35,294 nucleotides of DNA from Candidatus Nitrosocosmicus sp. (GCA_030452275.1 JAKDMR010000002.1:1-35294); one strand, 5' to 3'. Positions 15,420 through 23,973 are shown, counted from the first letter of the stretch. The notes: generated from the sequence alone by a model not told the origin. Numbers and translations: made by a program.

Positions 15420-16898
15420 TCAAGCGATCAAATACTCGATTTGCGCTCCTAATCCTTTCAACTCGCTTACAAAATTTGGAAAAGATACATCAACTGAATC
15501 CGCATTATCAATAATTGAGTGTTCTGTTGATAAACTGGCTAAAGTGAAAGCCATAAACAGTCTGTGATCGTCAAACGAATTGATGGCTGCACTTTTAAGC
15601 TTATCCGGAGGGTGTACAGTGATCGAATCATTGTCTTCTTTAATTTGAGCTCCAAATTTAGTAAGTTGAGAGGAAAGATTAGAAACTCTGTCTGTTTCTT
15701 TATACCTTGCATGCGACACACCAGTTACTGTTGTCTTATTTCTTGCCTTCAATGACAAAATTGCTACCACAGGAAGCAAATCTGGGGTCCCAACTAAATT
15801 AAAATCGCCGCCATCCAATTTAGTAGACCCATCTATTTTAGCGATTCCTTTGTTCCTGTCAACCTCAATTCTGCCTCCCATTTTTTTAATAATGTTGACT
15901 ATTTCCATATCGCCCTGCGGCATTGTAAAATCTAGATTCTTTATTGTCAAAAACCCTTCAGACATTATAGCCGCAGACATTAGCAATGCAGCAGTAGAAA
16001 AATCCCCTGGTACTTGAACGGTTTGAGACTTGTAGTCATATCCGATAGGCAACCTATATTCCTCTGAAATTGCTTTGTTTAGGTTAGACTTTTTTGAATC
16101 CTTTATGCTATCATCCAAATGATTTGAGAATAATCCATTTGATGAATTTTCCACTTTAGCACCAAATTTTTTCATCATAAATATTGTTGAATCTATATAT
16201 GGTTTGGAAACTTGGTTACCTAAAACTTGAATTGTAATTGGCGTTTGAGAATAAATTCCAGAAAGAAGAATTGATGATATGAACTGACTAGAGATCTCTC
16301 CACTAATCTGCGTAGTTCCTCCTTTCATCCCACCACCTTTCACAACAAGTGGAGGGAAATAGTTGCGATTTGTAGAAAAACAATTAACTCCCAGCTGATT
16401 TAACGCTTTAATTAGATCTCCCATTGGTCTTTTTCGGAGACTCTTATCACCTGTTAAAACACTATAACCGTCATTTACCAATGAACACATCGAAGTAGCC
16501 AGTCTAATGGTTGTACCTGAGTTGTCGGCAAATAAAACATCATCAGGTGTTTTAAAGCCTCTCCTTCCTCCATTGCTTTCTATTATTAGATTATGTGCAC
16601 CGGACAGATTATCCCCTCCCTGTTTTGATCCATTAACCAGATTGGCGGGATATTTATCTGACCCATCAATAGCGGAATCCACAGGATCATTAGACTCGTC
16701 ATTTAGAGAATTAACGCTTACTCCTAACATTTTAGCGCATTCTATAGATGCTAGGGTGTCTCTCGAAAGCAGCACATTCTGTATGATGGATTTACCAGAA
16801 GCAAGGCTTGATATCAATATGGCCCGGTGACTATAACTTTTACTTGGAGGACAAATAACCTCACCGCACAGATGGGATTTTTTTACTCTTATTTCCAC
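15420..16898 (-). CDS. aroA: 3-phosphoshikimate 1-carboxyvinyltransferase (EPSP synthase)
   Basis: Joins phosphoenolpyruvate to shikimate-3-phosphate. Key blocks are PPSKSYSHRAILISSLA, NSGTTIRLA, GDKSLRKRPM, the SSQFISSILLSG loop, PGDFSTAALLMSAA and the late DHRLFMAFTLASL and RYKETDR. The protein is 492 aa against about 430 for the family. The excess lies in two polar insertions, about residues 62-107 (Asp/Asn/Gly-rich) and 245-280 (Ser/Lys/Asn-rich), both predicted at the surface between conserved blocks. The Gly that normally precedes NSGT/NAGT is Asp here (ADNSGTT); the Gly within the motif is kept. The start is GTG at 16898, with AGGTCA upstream, just before the conserved N-terminus. aroK ends 81 nt upstream. 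Confidence 0.96.
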   Translation of the reverse strand: MEIRVKKSHLCGEVICPPSKSYSHRAILISSLASGKSIIQNVLLSRDTLASIECAKMLGVSVNSLNDESNDPVDSAIDGSDKYPANLVNGSKQGGDNLSGAHNLIIESNGGRRGFKTPDDVLFADNSGTTIRLATSMCSLVNDGYSVLTGDKSLRKRPMGDLIKALNQLGVNCFSTNRNYFPPLVVKGGGMKGGTTQISGEISSQFISSILLSGIYSQTPITIQVLGNQVSKPYIDSTIFMMKKFGAKVENSSNGLFSNHLDDSIKDSKKSNLNKAISEEYRLPIGYDYKSQTVQVPGDFSTAALLMSAAIMSEGFLTIKNLDFTMPQGDMEIVNIIKKMGGRIEVDRNKGIAKIDGSTKLDGGDFNLVGTPDLLPVVAILSLKARNKTTVTGVSHARYKETDRVSNLSSQLTKFGAQIKEDNDSITVHPPDKLKSAAINSFDDHRLFMAFTLASLSTEHSIIDNADSVDVSFPNFVSELKGLGAQIEYLIA

Positions 16899-16979
16899 GC
16901 AAATGACCTGCTACTTATTCGCAGAAAATTAATATCAATATTGCTATTGTTAGGAGCCAATCCTAATCTTCAAATGTAA

Positions 16980-17825
16980 TTATTCAACTGTCGCTTTAGC
17001 GTTATTGACTTTAGCCAATATAGTTTTCCCTTCAAATTTTTCCATCGAATTCACAAAATTTTCAACATTGTCCTTATACAATATCGCAGCAATACCCGGT
17101 CCATTTCCTGAATGACTAATAGCTAAACAATGGTTTTCAAAGGCATTAATCATGGGTGCGTAATTATTGTATAGTACTGAGTTTATTAGGACACCGTTGA
17201 GATTCATGGCCTTCCAATAATCTCCCTTTAGAGCTAGCCTAAAGGCGTGGTTGAACAAATCTTTATGAATTCTTAATTTGGGAACTTCGCCTCTGGCAAC
17301 ACCTGCAGGCAGATATATAACAACGGCAAGATCGTTATTTACAATGTCTCTCTTTATTATTTTTTTATAGTGATTATCAGTCAGTATTACCCCACCGTAA
17401 TAGCATGCACAAGCATCGTCAAATGCCCCCGTCATGCTCACCTTTGCCCATAAAGACGAATTGACTGCGGTATTTAGTACGACTCTATCATGGATCTGAT
17501 CATCCAATAGCTTGTAACATGCAAGAGATATAGCATTTGAGACCGCGCTAGAGCTTTTCAACCCCCAGCCCGCAGGTATTTCAGAAACCAAGTTAATAGA
17601 TACAAAATGATTTTTTAATATGTTAGCTGGAAGTATACTCCTAATTATCTTATTTACAAGCTTATCGTTTGCAAAATTTCTCGATATTCCATAATGACCT
17701 GGCTCAAGAAATATTTTAACCTTTACCTTTTGCGAAATACCAAAAGTACAACCCTTGCCTGTTGCAATAGCATTTACGATAGATACGGCACCATTCATAG
17801 TAACACAGGCAGAAGAATTTTTCAT
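16980..17825 (-). CDS. aroK: Shikimate kinase, archaeal GHMP type
   Basis: Phosphorylates shikimate at O3. It is a GHMP kinase, not the P-loop enzyme of bacteria: the N-terminal NAIATGKGCTFGI and the ATP loop IPAGWGLKSSSAVSNA are typical, with GAFDDACACYYGG and the late SGNGPGIAAI completing the fold. An ATG at 17852 would start inside aroE. I choose the ATG at 17825, which begins one base after the aroE TAA (TAAaATG), has AAGGT upstream and gives a start (MKNSSACVTM) the same distance from the ATGKG motif as in known archaeal enzymes. Length is then 281 aa. Stop-start coupling with aroE implies translation from one message. Confidence 0.93.
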   Translation of the reverse strand: MKNSSACVTMNGAVSIVNAIATGKGCTFGISQKVKVKIFLEPGHYGISRNFANDKLVNKIIRSILPANILKNHFVSINLVSEIPAGWGLKSSSAVSNAISLACYKLLDDQIHDRVVLNTAVNSSLWAKVSMTGAFDDACACYYGGVILTDNHYKKIIKRDIVNNDLAVVIYLPAGVARGEVPKLRIHKDLFNHAFRLALKGDYWKAMNLNGVLINSVLYNNYAPMINAFENHCLAISHSGNGPGIAAILYKDNVENFVNSMEKFEGKTILAKVNNAKATVE

Positions 17826-17826
17826 T

Positions 17827-18723
17827 TTACCTTGGTTCACCAAATATGCCAAGTAATGCCTTTCTCATGACTTCTTGCGGTGCTTTCAACCCTGTCCATA
17901 TTTCAAACGATTTATAACCTTGATTTAGTAACATCTCGTATCCAAATATTACCTTTGCATGGGCGCTTCTTGCGCACTCTAATAAATTAGTCATAATTGG
18001 TTTGTAAACTATGTCAAAAACTATTGATTCACTGTGTATGGAATCTGAGCTTAGAAGGCTTTTTTCGTTTGCAAGACCGACTGAAGTAGTATTAATAATT
18101 AATTTACAGCGTGTAGAGATTTGAGATAATTTTTCATCATCTGCATACTCCATGGGTACACAATTTAGTCCTAAAGTATTTCCCAATTCAATGATTTTTG
18201 ACAGTTTCTGCTTATCCCGATTCACGACAAATACTGATTTTATATTTTTTTTTCTGGACAATCCAACAAGGGCAGCTCGACTTGAACCCCCTGCCCCAAG
18301 AATCAAAATTTCTATACATTCAAAATCCGGTAATCTTTCTTCAATTGGGGCCATTAGTCCATAAATATCTGTGTTATAGCCCACAAAAATTCCGTTTTCG
18401 TTTTTAACCGTATTGACTGCCCCTGCTAATGAAGCCTCATCACTTAGCCTGTCGATATATCTTGTGATTTCTACCTTGTGTGGAATGGTGACGTTGAACC
18501 CTGCCACATTTATGTCTCGTAATGATTCCACAGATTCTTTCAACTCATTTACTTTTACTTTAAAAGCAATGTACGAATAATTTAGATTCAAGTACTTAAA
18601 CGCAGCATTATGCATTAAAGGAGAAAATGAATGTTCCACGGGATCTCCTATAATACAAAAAGTCTTTGAAGATTTATCTGCGGCTACTTTTTGATTGGAG
18701 GTATCCACACTAAGACTGCTCAT
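17827..18723 (-). CDS. aroE: Shikimate dehydrogenase
   Basis: Reduces 3-dehydroshikimate to shikimate with NADPH. The substrate domain carries CIIGDPVEHSFSPLMHNAAF and FNVTIPHKV, with the catalytic Lys at residue 83. The NADP domain begins LILGAGGSSRAAL and has VNRD, where Arg favours NADPH. The 298 aa include about 20 unconserved N-terminal residues before the usual start. It leads a run of genes on the minus strand (aroE-aroK-aroA-aroC-fusion-tyrA). A TATA-like box 28-36 nt upstream and a perfect 13-nt palindrome between box and ATG make this the likely promoter and possible control point of that run. Confidence 0.97.
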   Translation of the reverse strand: MSSLSVDTSNQKVAADKSSKTFCIIGDPVEHSFSPLMHNAAFKYLNLNYSYIAFKVKVNELKESVESLRDINVAGFNVTIPHKVEITRYIDRLSDEASLAGAVNTVKNENGIFVGYNTDIYGLMAPIEERLPDFECIEILILGAGGSSRAALVGLSRKKNIKSVFVVNRDKQKLSKIIELGNTLGLNCVPMEYADDEKLSQISTRCKLIINTTSVGLANEKSLLSSDSIHSESIVFDIVYKPIMTNLLECARSAHAKVIFGYEMLLNQGYKSFEIWTGLKAPQEVMRKALLGIFGEPR

Positions 18724-18727
18724 GACT

Positions 18728-18759
18728 CTATTCAGAATAGTTTGTAAAGCATATTTATT
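18728..18759 (-). promoter_or_regulatory. aro operon promoter with palindromic operator candidate
   Basis: AATAAATAT (18751-18759, minus strand) is 28-36 nt before the aroE ATG, the right place for a TATA box of a leaderless mRNA. Between them, 18728-18740 reads CTATTCAGAATAG, a perfect 6+1+6 palindrome covering the expected transcription start. A repressor there would block initiation; this is inferred from position only. Confidence 0.4.
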
Positions 18760-19285
18760 CTAAAGGACTCGATTATTATAATCATCATTGGCAGGTCTGA
18801 TTCTCGACAACCTTTTCTCAAGTCAAATTCTGGCGGTGTTTTTTTCTATTTGTCCTTCAATTTGATTTGTTTTGTCCACTCCTTAATTATATCAGCTTGG
18901 AAGTTCAATTTCATTTGAACTTATCATTAGATATTTCACGCTATAAATATTGCTGTGAGTGGCAATAGTCATAAATCACATCCTTGTCTTAAATGGACGA
19001 CATGAAGTGATCCTGATCAAATGCTAATTATCCTCTGTACCATAGGCTCTATGAAGTTGTTCTAAAATAATATTAACTCTCTATTTATGATTTGAAGTAC
19101 AAACTCTTATTTTCTCCTGATTTGAATTGGTTCAAGAAAATTTACTAATTAATGAACGTGGTCTTGAGAACTATGACAAATTGTGCAACGTTATTTGTAA
19201 GGATGATTGCGATATGGTAGACATCTATAAAATGGTAAAATTAAGAATTGGTTAAAGAAAATTTCTAATTTATCGCAATCCTTTA
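18760..19285. other. Intergenic tract between aroE and aroD, with hairpin and direct repeats
   Basis: With the promoter above, this is a 562-nt gene-free stretch. It holds a perfect 8-bp inverted repeat at 18901-18922 (AAGTTCAA, 6-nt loop, TTGAACTT). It also holds an imperfect direct repeat of about 27 bp at 19124-19150 and 19245-19270 (GAATTGGTTCAAG... and GAATTGGTTAAAG..., one substitution and one indel). Between and across the two repeat copies runs a 42-codon open frame (19127-19255, plus, TTG start) with a C-x3-C-x3-C cluster, which I do not call a gene. Confidence 0.6.
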
Positions 19286-20008
19286 TCAAACCAATTTACT
19301 TTTAAACAAATCATAAATTGATTTCATTTGGTCTATCGACAATTGACCTGGGGCTATAGCTGCGCCAAGTGATGCATAAGTAAATGGGGCATCACCTACC
19401 ACCGTGCACAAAACTCTACTTAATACACCCATTTCGCCCATTGCGAATGCAACCAAGTTAATATGAGTATCAATTGATCGATTTAAACTTAAAATTTTAA
19501 TTGAATCGTCTATGGATTTAGCGGTAGTAACTATTTTCACAAGTGGGCTGTAAATTTGCATATTCTTAACTTGTTCTAGGAGATAATCAAATTCAGGAGT
19601 CTGCAAAAAATCATGCCAACTTACCAGAATTCTGGGATTTTCATTTTCAACAAGATCGGCTATAAGGTCGTTACTAGAAATTAAATTGTATTCGATATCA
19701 ACTAGAAATGGGTTTCTATGTATAAAATTGTCTATTATTTCAGCTCTTTTCTTGGGATCATTAGGAAATTTCCCACCTTCATTTTCAGGTCTGATTGTAT
19801 AGATGCATTTATCTTTATATTTTGATAAAATATCTAAATAATGATCTAGATTTTCGAAATCTCTAAGGTAATCAAATCGGCACTCGATTATGTCTGCTCC
19901 CATGTTTAGCGCCTCATTGATCTTGTTTAAGGTCGATTCCAAATTTTTGCTATCATCATTATCCTCTGCTACAGGAATCGATGCACATAATTTTCTTTTG
20001 GTAGACAA
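19286..20008 (-). CDS. aroD: 3-dehydroquinate dehydratase, type I
   Basis: Dehydrates 3-dehydroquinate to 3-dehydroshikimate by a Schiff-base mechanism. The pair of catalytic residues is His132 (LVSWHDF) and Lys164 (KIVTTAKS). DIIECRFDYL, YTIRPENEGG, the FAMGEMGVLSRVLC segment and FTYASLGAAIAPGQLS also match type I enzymes. Length 240 aa is usual. The start is TTG at 20008, directly before the conserved KLCASIPV; no ATG is available between the last stop and that block. tatC ends 63 nt upstream on the same strand, so aroD may be read from the tatC promoter. A 562-nt gap separates it from aroE. Confidence 0.96.
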   Translation of the reverse strand: MSTKRKLCASIPVAEDNDDSKNLESTLNKINEALNMGADIIECRFDYLRDFENLDHYLDILSKYKDKCIYTIRPENEGGKFPNDPKKRAEIIDNFIHRNPFLVDIEYNLISSNDLIADLVENENPRILVSWHDFLQTPEFDYLLEQVKNMQIYSPLVKIVTTAKSIDDSIKILSLNRSIDTHINLVAFAMGEMGVLSRVLCTVVGDAPFTYASLGAAIAPGQLSIDQMKSIYDLFKSKLV

Positions 20009-20071
20009 GATTAGATGATTAAAGAACTAACATGATATCTTTATGTCTTTCTCGCTATTCAAATATTCTAG

Positions 20072-20893
20072 TTAGGTTTGATGAATGTCTTGTTTGTTAC
20101 TCTCTTTTATTTTTATTATTGCTATCCCAATTACATATAGTAACAACATTGGTACTGAGATAAACCACATCGTTATTCCACTACCATCAGGTGTTATTAT
20201 CGCACCAAACAGGATTATTATCAATAGCGCGTATTTAAGATTCTTTATCCAAAATTGTAGACTGACAAGACCACTAGCTGTGAGCATGAACATAACGAGA
20301 GGTAATTGAAAGGATATTCCAAACGCAATGAAAAACTGCAGTGCAAAGTTAATGAAATCAGAGATATTTAAAAAAGTAAGGACACCAATTGTTTGTCCGT
20401 ATTCATACAAGAATGTAAGAGTGATCGGGATAGCCAAATAAAAAGAGAAAACCATTCCGCTTATGAAAAGAACCGAAGTGGGTAGTAAAAAAGTAAAGAA
20501 AGCCCTTTCTCTGCTTGTAAAAGACATAGCAGGGCTAATGAATCCAAAAACTTCTCTAACAATTAATGGGATTGAACAAGAAACCGAAATTAAAATCGCA
20601 ACATAAATTTGAGCATAAAGTGCTTGTCCCGGCGCTGTCTGAATCAAATCTACACCTTTCGGAATTAGGCTGTTACTTAAGAATAAAGTCACTTGACTGG
20701 CAATATTATTATAGACCGTCGGGACTAAGAAATAGAACGAATAATTATTCACAGTCACCAGGTGAATACCAAAGACAGTACAAGCAATCATTATTGCTAT
20801 GGTAATGACTATAATCCTCAAAAATCGATTTCGTAGTTCTTTTACATGATCAATGAATAGCATATCGCCAGGTGCCATTTCCCTTAGACTCAT
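20072..20893 (-). CDS. tatC: Twin-arginine translocase subunit TatC
   Basis: Membrane receptor core of the Tat pathway, which exports folded, often cofactor-bearing proteins. The N-terminal cytoplasmic helix has the signature MLFIDHVKELRNRFLR (equivalent to HLxELRxRL). About six membrane helices follow, with the first periplasmic loop containing TAPGQALYAQIYVAI, then REVFGFISPA and a FLLPTSVLFISGMVFSFY helix. The conserved Glu/Gln region FGISFQLPLVMFML is present. Length 273 aa is normal. No tatA lies in the window. Starts at 20878 or 20863 (internal Met) are possible. It is placed between aroD and an orphan methyltransferase with no obvious functional link to aromatic synthesis. Confidence 0.95.
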   Translation of the reverse strand: MSLREMAPGDMLFIDHVKELRNRFLRIIVITIAIMIACTVFGIHLVTVNNYSFYFLVPTVYNNIASQVTLFLSNSLIPKGVDLIQTAPGQALYAQIYVAILISVSCSIPLIVREVFGFISPAMSFTSRERAFFTFLLPTSVLFISGMVFSFYLAIPITLTFLYEYGQTIGVLTFLNISDFINFALQFFIAFGISFQLPLVMFMLTASGLVSLQFWIKNLKYALLIIILFGAIITPDGSGITMWFISVPMLLLYVIGIAIIKIKESNKQDIHQT

Positions 20894-20984
20894 GTACCAA
20901 AAAAAAGTAAAAAATATAAACTATACTTAATCCTAGCGTGATTAAAAACGACTCAAGTATGAAATTATCCTTTACTCTTTAATT

Positions 20985-21860
20985 TTATACAACATGCGAA
21001 GCTATTTTCTTCCAATTTGCTATGAGGGCTTCAGGTCTAATATGAAGATCCTCACTCATGATTCTTTTTTTGGCCAAGTCGACATACTCCTGTTTAATGT
21101 CTATCCCAAGAAAATGTCGATCAAGATTGTAAGCCACCTTTGTGGTTTGACCACTTCCATTAAATGGATCCAACACTATGTCTCCATTGTAAGAATAAAT
21201 CTTGAGTAAACGATAAGGTATTTCCTCAGGAAATGGGCATGGATGTTCAATATAGCCTGGCGGTACCGGAGCTATATGCCATACGGAATTAGCAATCTCT
21301 TTGGTCCACTCTTCATGAGTGGCCGGTAGGATTTCTCTTCTTTGATTGCGGCCGCTTTTCACGTCGCCCTTTCTTAACACCAAAATGAATTCATGCATGA
21401 TATTTGCCCTATAGTATTTTGGATACGGGTTTATGACAAATGAGCCATAACGGTTAGTTCCACCAGTTACTTTATGCCAAATTATTTCTTCATGAAGACT
21501 CCAGTTTCCGCCGGGGGTTACTAATCTAGATAATAACAAATGGGGCAGGGGAATTAATGTTCCATTAACAACTTCGTTTGCGATCACAATACAGCAATAA
21601 CCACCTTCCTTAGTTACGCGATACACCTGATTGTTAAAAATAGTAACCATGTTATCTAAATACTCGTCCAAACTGACCTTTTGAATTCCTCTATAATACT
21701 CTGTATTCTTTTTTGAGGCGTGTAAATCATAGTCTATGGCATTTCCATAAGGAGGCGAGGTCACTGTCAACTGGATACTCCCAGATGGAACATTTTTTAA
21801 TATCTTTTCACAGTTTCCTAGCAAAATTTTATCGTATAGAGATTCGGACCTGATTAGCAC
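20985..21860 (-). CDS. DNA methyltransferase, beta class, probable N4-cytosine
   Basis: The catalytic motif IV comes first, TSPPY at residues 34-38 (TVTSPPYGNAIDYD), and the SAM-binding motif comes late, DPFNGSGQTTKVAY followed by RHFLGIDIKQEYVDLAKKRI. This motif IV to I order is the beta class. TSPPY rather than DPPY favours N4-cytosine methylation, though some such enzymes methylate adenine. The middle holds EEIIWHK, as in the family, and the target-recognition part around residues 130-210. The start is GTG at 21860. No restriction endonuclease, specificity subunit or second methyltransferase is near, so this looks like an orphan enzyme, in the middle of the aro block. The recognition site cannot be predicted. 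Confidence 0.9.
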   Translation of the reverse strand: MLIRSESLYDKILLGNCEKILKNVPSGSIQLTVTSPPYGNAIDYDLHASKKNTEYYRGIQKVSLDEYLDNMVTIFNNQVYRVTKEGGYCCIVIANEVVNGTLIPLPHLLLSRLVTPGGNWSLHEEIIWHKVTGGTNRYGSFVINPYPKYYRANIMHEFILVLRKGDVKSGRNQRREILPATHEEWTKEIANSVWHIAPVPPGYIEHPCPFPEEIPYRLLKIYSYNGDIVLDPFNGSGQTTKVAYNLDRHFLGIDIKQEYVDLAKKRIMSEDLHIRPEALIANWKKIASHVV

Positions 21861-21954
21861 AAATCCTGATTTTATACAAGGTCAATAATCACATTACTCT
21901 AAAAATTTATACTGATTGATAAAAACATTTAACAAATATTATGAAGCTATTTAA

Positions 21955-23142
21955 TCATTTCTCGAGGATATATTCGTTTGAAACCTCCATACCGAAATGT
22001 CTACCTACAGACGGAAAGGAATACACCAGTATCTTATCACCGCGCTTTGCATGTGTGACCGGCAGAATTTGACCACTCTCATTTAGGAATCTAATAGTTT
22101 CAGCATTTTGGACTATGATGGTTCCCATTTCATCATCATTAATTGCAGCTCTAAAAAGACGTAACGGTCGAGATTCTATTTTAGCTCTCCCAACGCCGAC
22201 CATTCTGGCTTCCCCTTTGGTGTTCACTATCATGACCTGGCTCCCAGACTCAAGCTCTGACAAATACTTTGTAGTTCCATCTGGAGTTATAGTGTAACAA
22301 TGTACTGCTCCCGCGTTCACTCTAAAAGGACGGGGGGATGTAAAGGACGACCCTATAGACTCGTTGTGAATTAGGAACAAAAAATTCGACTTATTTCCAA
22401 CCAGCATTCCTTCGCCCTCAGCTAGCATGGAGACAGTATCGATGCACACTCTTTCTCCCATTCCTACTTCTTGTATTTCTTTTATTTCTGCAATTTTTAT
22501 CTGAAACGAAGATTTCTTGATGATATTTCTTGCTCTAACTATTTCCTCTTCGCTATTTGTAGACATTATTACTCCATCTACCCCCAATTCTAAAACAGTG
22601 AATAGAGTTTCAACTTCGTCTATGGATTTTGCGACAGCGAATATTTCGGTTCCAGTATTTTGGAGCGAGGCTATGACATTTTCAAGTGGTATTATCCTCC
22701 AATCATCCAAATCGATAATGACAAATGACAAATGAAACCTATCAATAAAGCCCTTCATTTCGTCTATATCTCTATTACTGGTAATCTTTTTGTATACCCC
22801 TATTTTTGTTCCTGAAGTGAGATTTCCTGAGCTGATTTTTTCAAGCAGTTGCTCGGATTCAACAATCATGTAATCTGCATCTGGGGAATTGAAAATAGTT
22901 TTGATTTTATTTGAATTTTGGTCCAGACCTTCAAGCTTCTCTGAGGGATCGACATAAATCAAATCAATTTCGTCTTTGACTCGAGTAAGTAGACTAGCGA
23001 AATCTACAAATTCATTTTTTCCAGGTAATAAGGGGATACCTGAAAGATCAGAATAAGAATAGATTAATGGTTTTAATATTATTTTTTTGACTTTTGTCTT
23101 ATTTTTATTTTCTTCCGCTTTTCTTAGATTTGGTTCGGCCAT
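21955..23142 (-). CDS. aroB': 3-dehydroquinate synthase II, archaeal
   Basis: NAD-dependent oxidative deamination and cyclisation of ADH to 3-dehydroquinate, the archaeal alternative to bacterial AroB. The C-terminal half is highly typical: AEGEGMLVGNKSNFLFLIHN, SRPFRVNAG-like PRPFRVNAGAVHCY, YLSELESG, GRAKIESRPLRLF and the end SVGRHFGMEV. Length 395 aa is in range, with a Lys/Asn/Glu-rich N-terminal stretch of about 20 residues. The ATG at 23142 overlaps the end of aroA' by 38 nt; there is no ATG, GTG or TTG further in before the conserved part, so the overlap seems real. The two products act in sequence. Confidence 0.96.
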   Translation of the reverse strand: MAEPNLRKAEENKNKTKVKKIILKPLIYSYSDLSGIPLLPGKNEFVDFASLLTRVKDEIDLIYVDPSEKLEGLDQNSNKIKTIFNSPDADYMIVESEQLLEKISSGNLTSGTKIGVYKKITSNRDIDEMKGFIDRFHLSFVIIDLDDWRIIPLENVIASLQNTGTEIFAVAKSIDEVETLFTVLELGVDGVIMSTNSEEEIVRARNIIKKSSFQIKIAEIKEIQEVGMGERVCIDTVSMLAEGEGMLVGNKSNFLFLIHNESIGSSFTSPRPFRVNAGAVHCYTITPDGTTKYLSELESGSQVMIVNTKGEARMVGVGRAKIESRPLRLFRAAINDDEMGTIIVQNAETIRFLNESGQILPVTHAKRGDKILVYSFPSVGRHFGMEVSNEYILEK

Positions 23143-23896
23143 AGTGCTTGTTCTCTATGATTATAGCATGCAAGGCTTTTATTATTTCATTTGGATTATT
23201 GTGCTGAAAAATATTTCTACCAAAAGTTACGCCTATTGCTCCGCCCTTCATCGCATCATTGCACATTTGCAATATATCATTGTCTGAATTAGCTTTTGGC
23301 CCTCCTGCAATGACAATAGGCACAGGACATGATTTTGTGACTTCTTTAAAGGAATCTACGTCGCCTGTGTAAACCGTCTTTACTATATCAGCACCTGCTT
23401 CAGCGCCTATTCTGGCTGTATGAGCAACTATAGTCGGATCATGCGGGTTGGTAATGTTGTCACCCCGAGGATACATCATCGCGATCAATGGAATATTCCA
23501 TTCATTGCATTCATCAGATACTTGACCCAACTTGTACAACATGCTTGGCTCCTCTTTGGAGCCAATATTAATATGCAAAGAAACAGCATCGGCTCCTAGC
23601 CTTATGGCTTCTTTCACCGAGCCCATCAAGATTTTGTTGTTAGGATCGGGACCAAGGGAAGTAGCAGCTGACATGTGAGCAATTAATCCTATAGAAGGTG
23701 GTGTAGGCAGAGATTTTATTATCCCTTTATTTAATAGAAAACAAGTTAAACCCGAATCCTGAGTTTGGGTTATGAGTTCAGAAATATTTTGGATTCCCTT
23801 TAATGGGCCACTGCTTATTCCGTGATCCAGCGGGATGCACAACATTTTTCCATTTTTCAATATACGATTGAGCCGTATTTCTTTCCCAAGGACCAT
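23105..23896 (-). CDS. aroA': 2-amino-3,7-dideoxy-D-threo-hept-6-ulosonate synthase
   Basis: First step of the archaeal aromatic route: transaldol joining of a deoxy-ketosugar phosphate with L-aspartate semialdehyde to give ADH. It is a class I aldolase-like TIM barrel. The Schiff-base Lys is residue 173 (DIVKTVYTGD), with Asp24 (PLDHG) and Tyr142 (MMYPRGDN) at the spacing seen in the methanogen enzyme MJ0400. The phosphate loop is VIAGGPKANSD. Length 263 aa is normal. Fructose-bisphosphate aldolase of the same family is the alternative, but the 38-nt overlap with aroB' makes the aromatic role very likely. A TATA-like box is 23-32 nt before its ATG. Confidence 0.94.
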   Translation of the reverse strand: MVLGKEIRLNRILKNGKMLCIPLDHGISSGPLKGIQNISELITQTQDSGLTCFLLNKGIIKSLPTPPSIGLIAHMSAATSLGPDPNNKILMGSVKEAIRLGADAVSLHINIGSKEEPSMLYKLGQVSDECNEWNIPLIAMMYPRGDNITNPHDPTIVAHTARIGAEAGADIVKTVYTGDVDSFKEVTKSCPVPIVIAGGPKANSDNDILQMCNDAMKGGAIGVTFGRNIFQHNNPNEIIKALHAIIIENKHYGRTKSKKSGRK

Positions 23897-23918
23897 AATA
23901 CAAGAAAAATTATGAACC

Positions 23919-23928
23919 TATTTAAAAG
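23919..23928 (-). promoter_or_regulatory. TATA-like box of aroA'-aroB'
   Basis: On the minus strand CTTTTAAATA lies 23-32 nt before the aroA' ATG at 23896, consistent with a leaderless transcript. It is in the 77-nt spacer after nadE, so the aro genes probably do not depend on nadE transcription. Confidence 0.45.
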
Positions 23929-23973
23929 TGATATGGTTGATTTAATGAAAATTATCCATATCCATTCACAGTT

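Noticed and set aside
17826..17852. ATG at 17852 as the aroK start, giving a 26-nt overlap with aroE
   Set aside because: The ATG at 17825 follows the aroE stop by one base, has AAGGT upstream and gives a family-like N-terminus.
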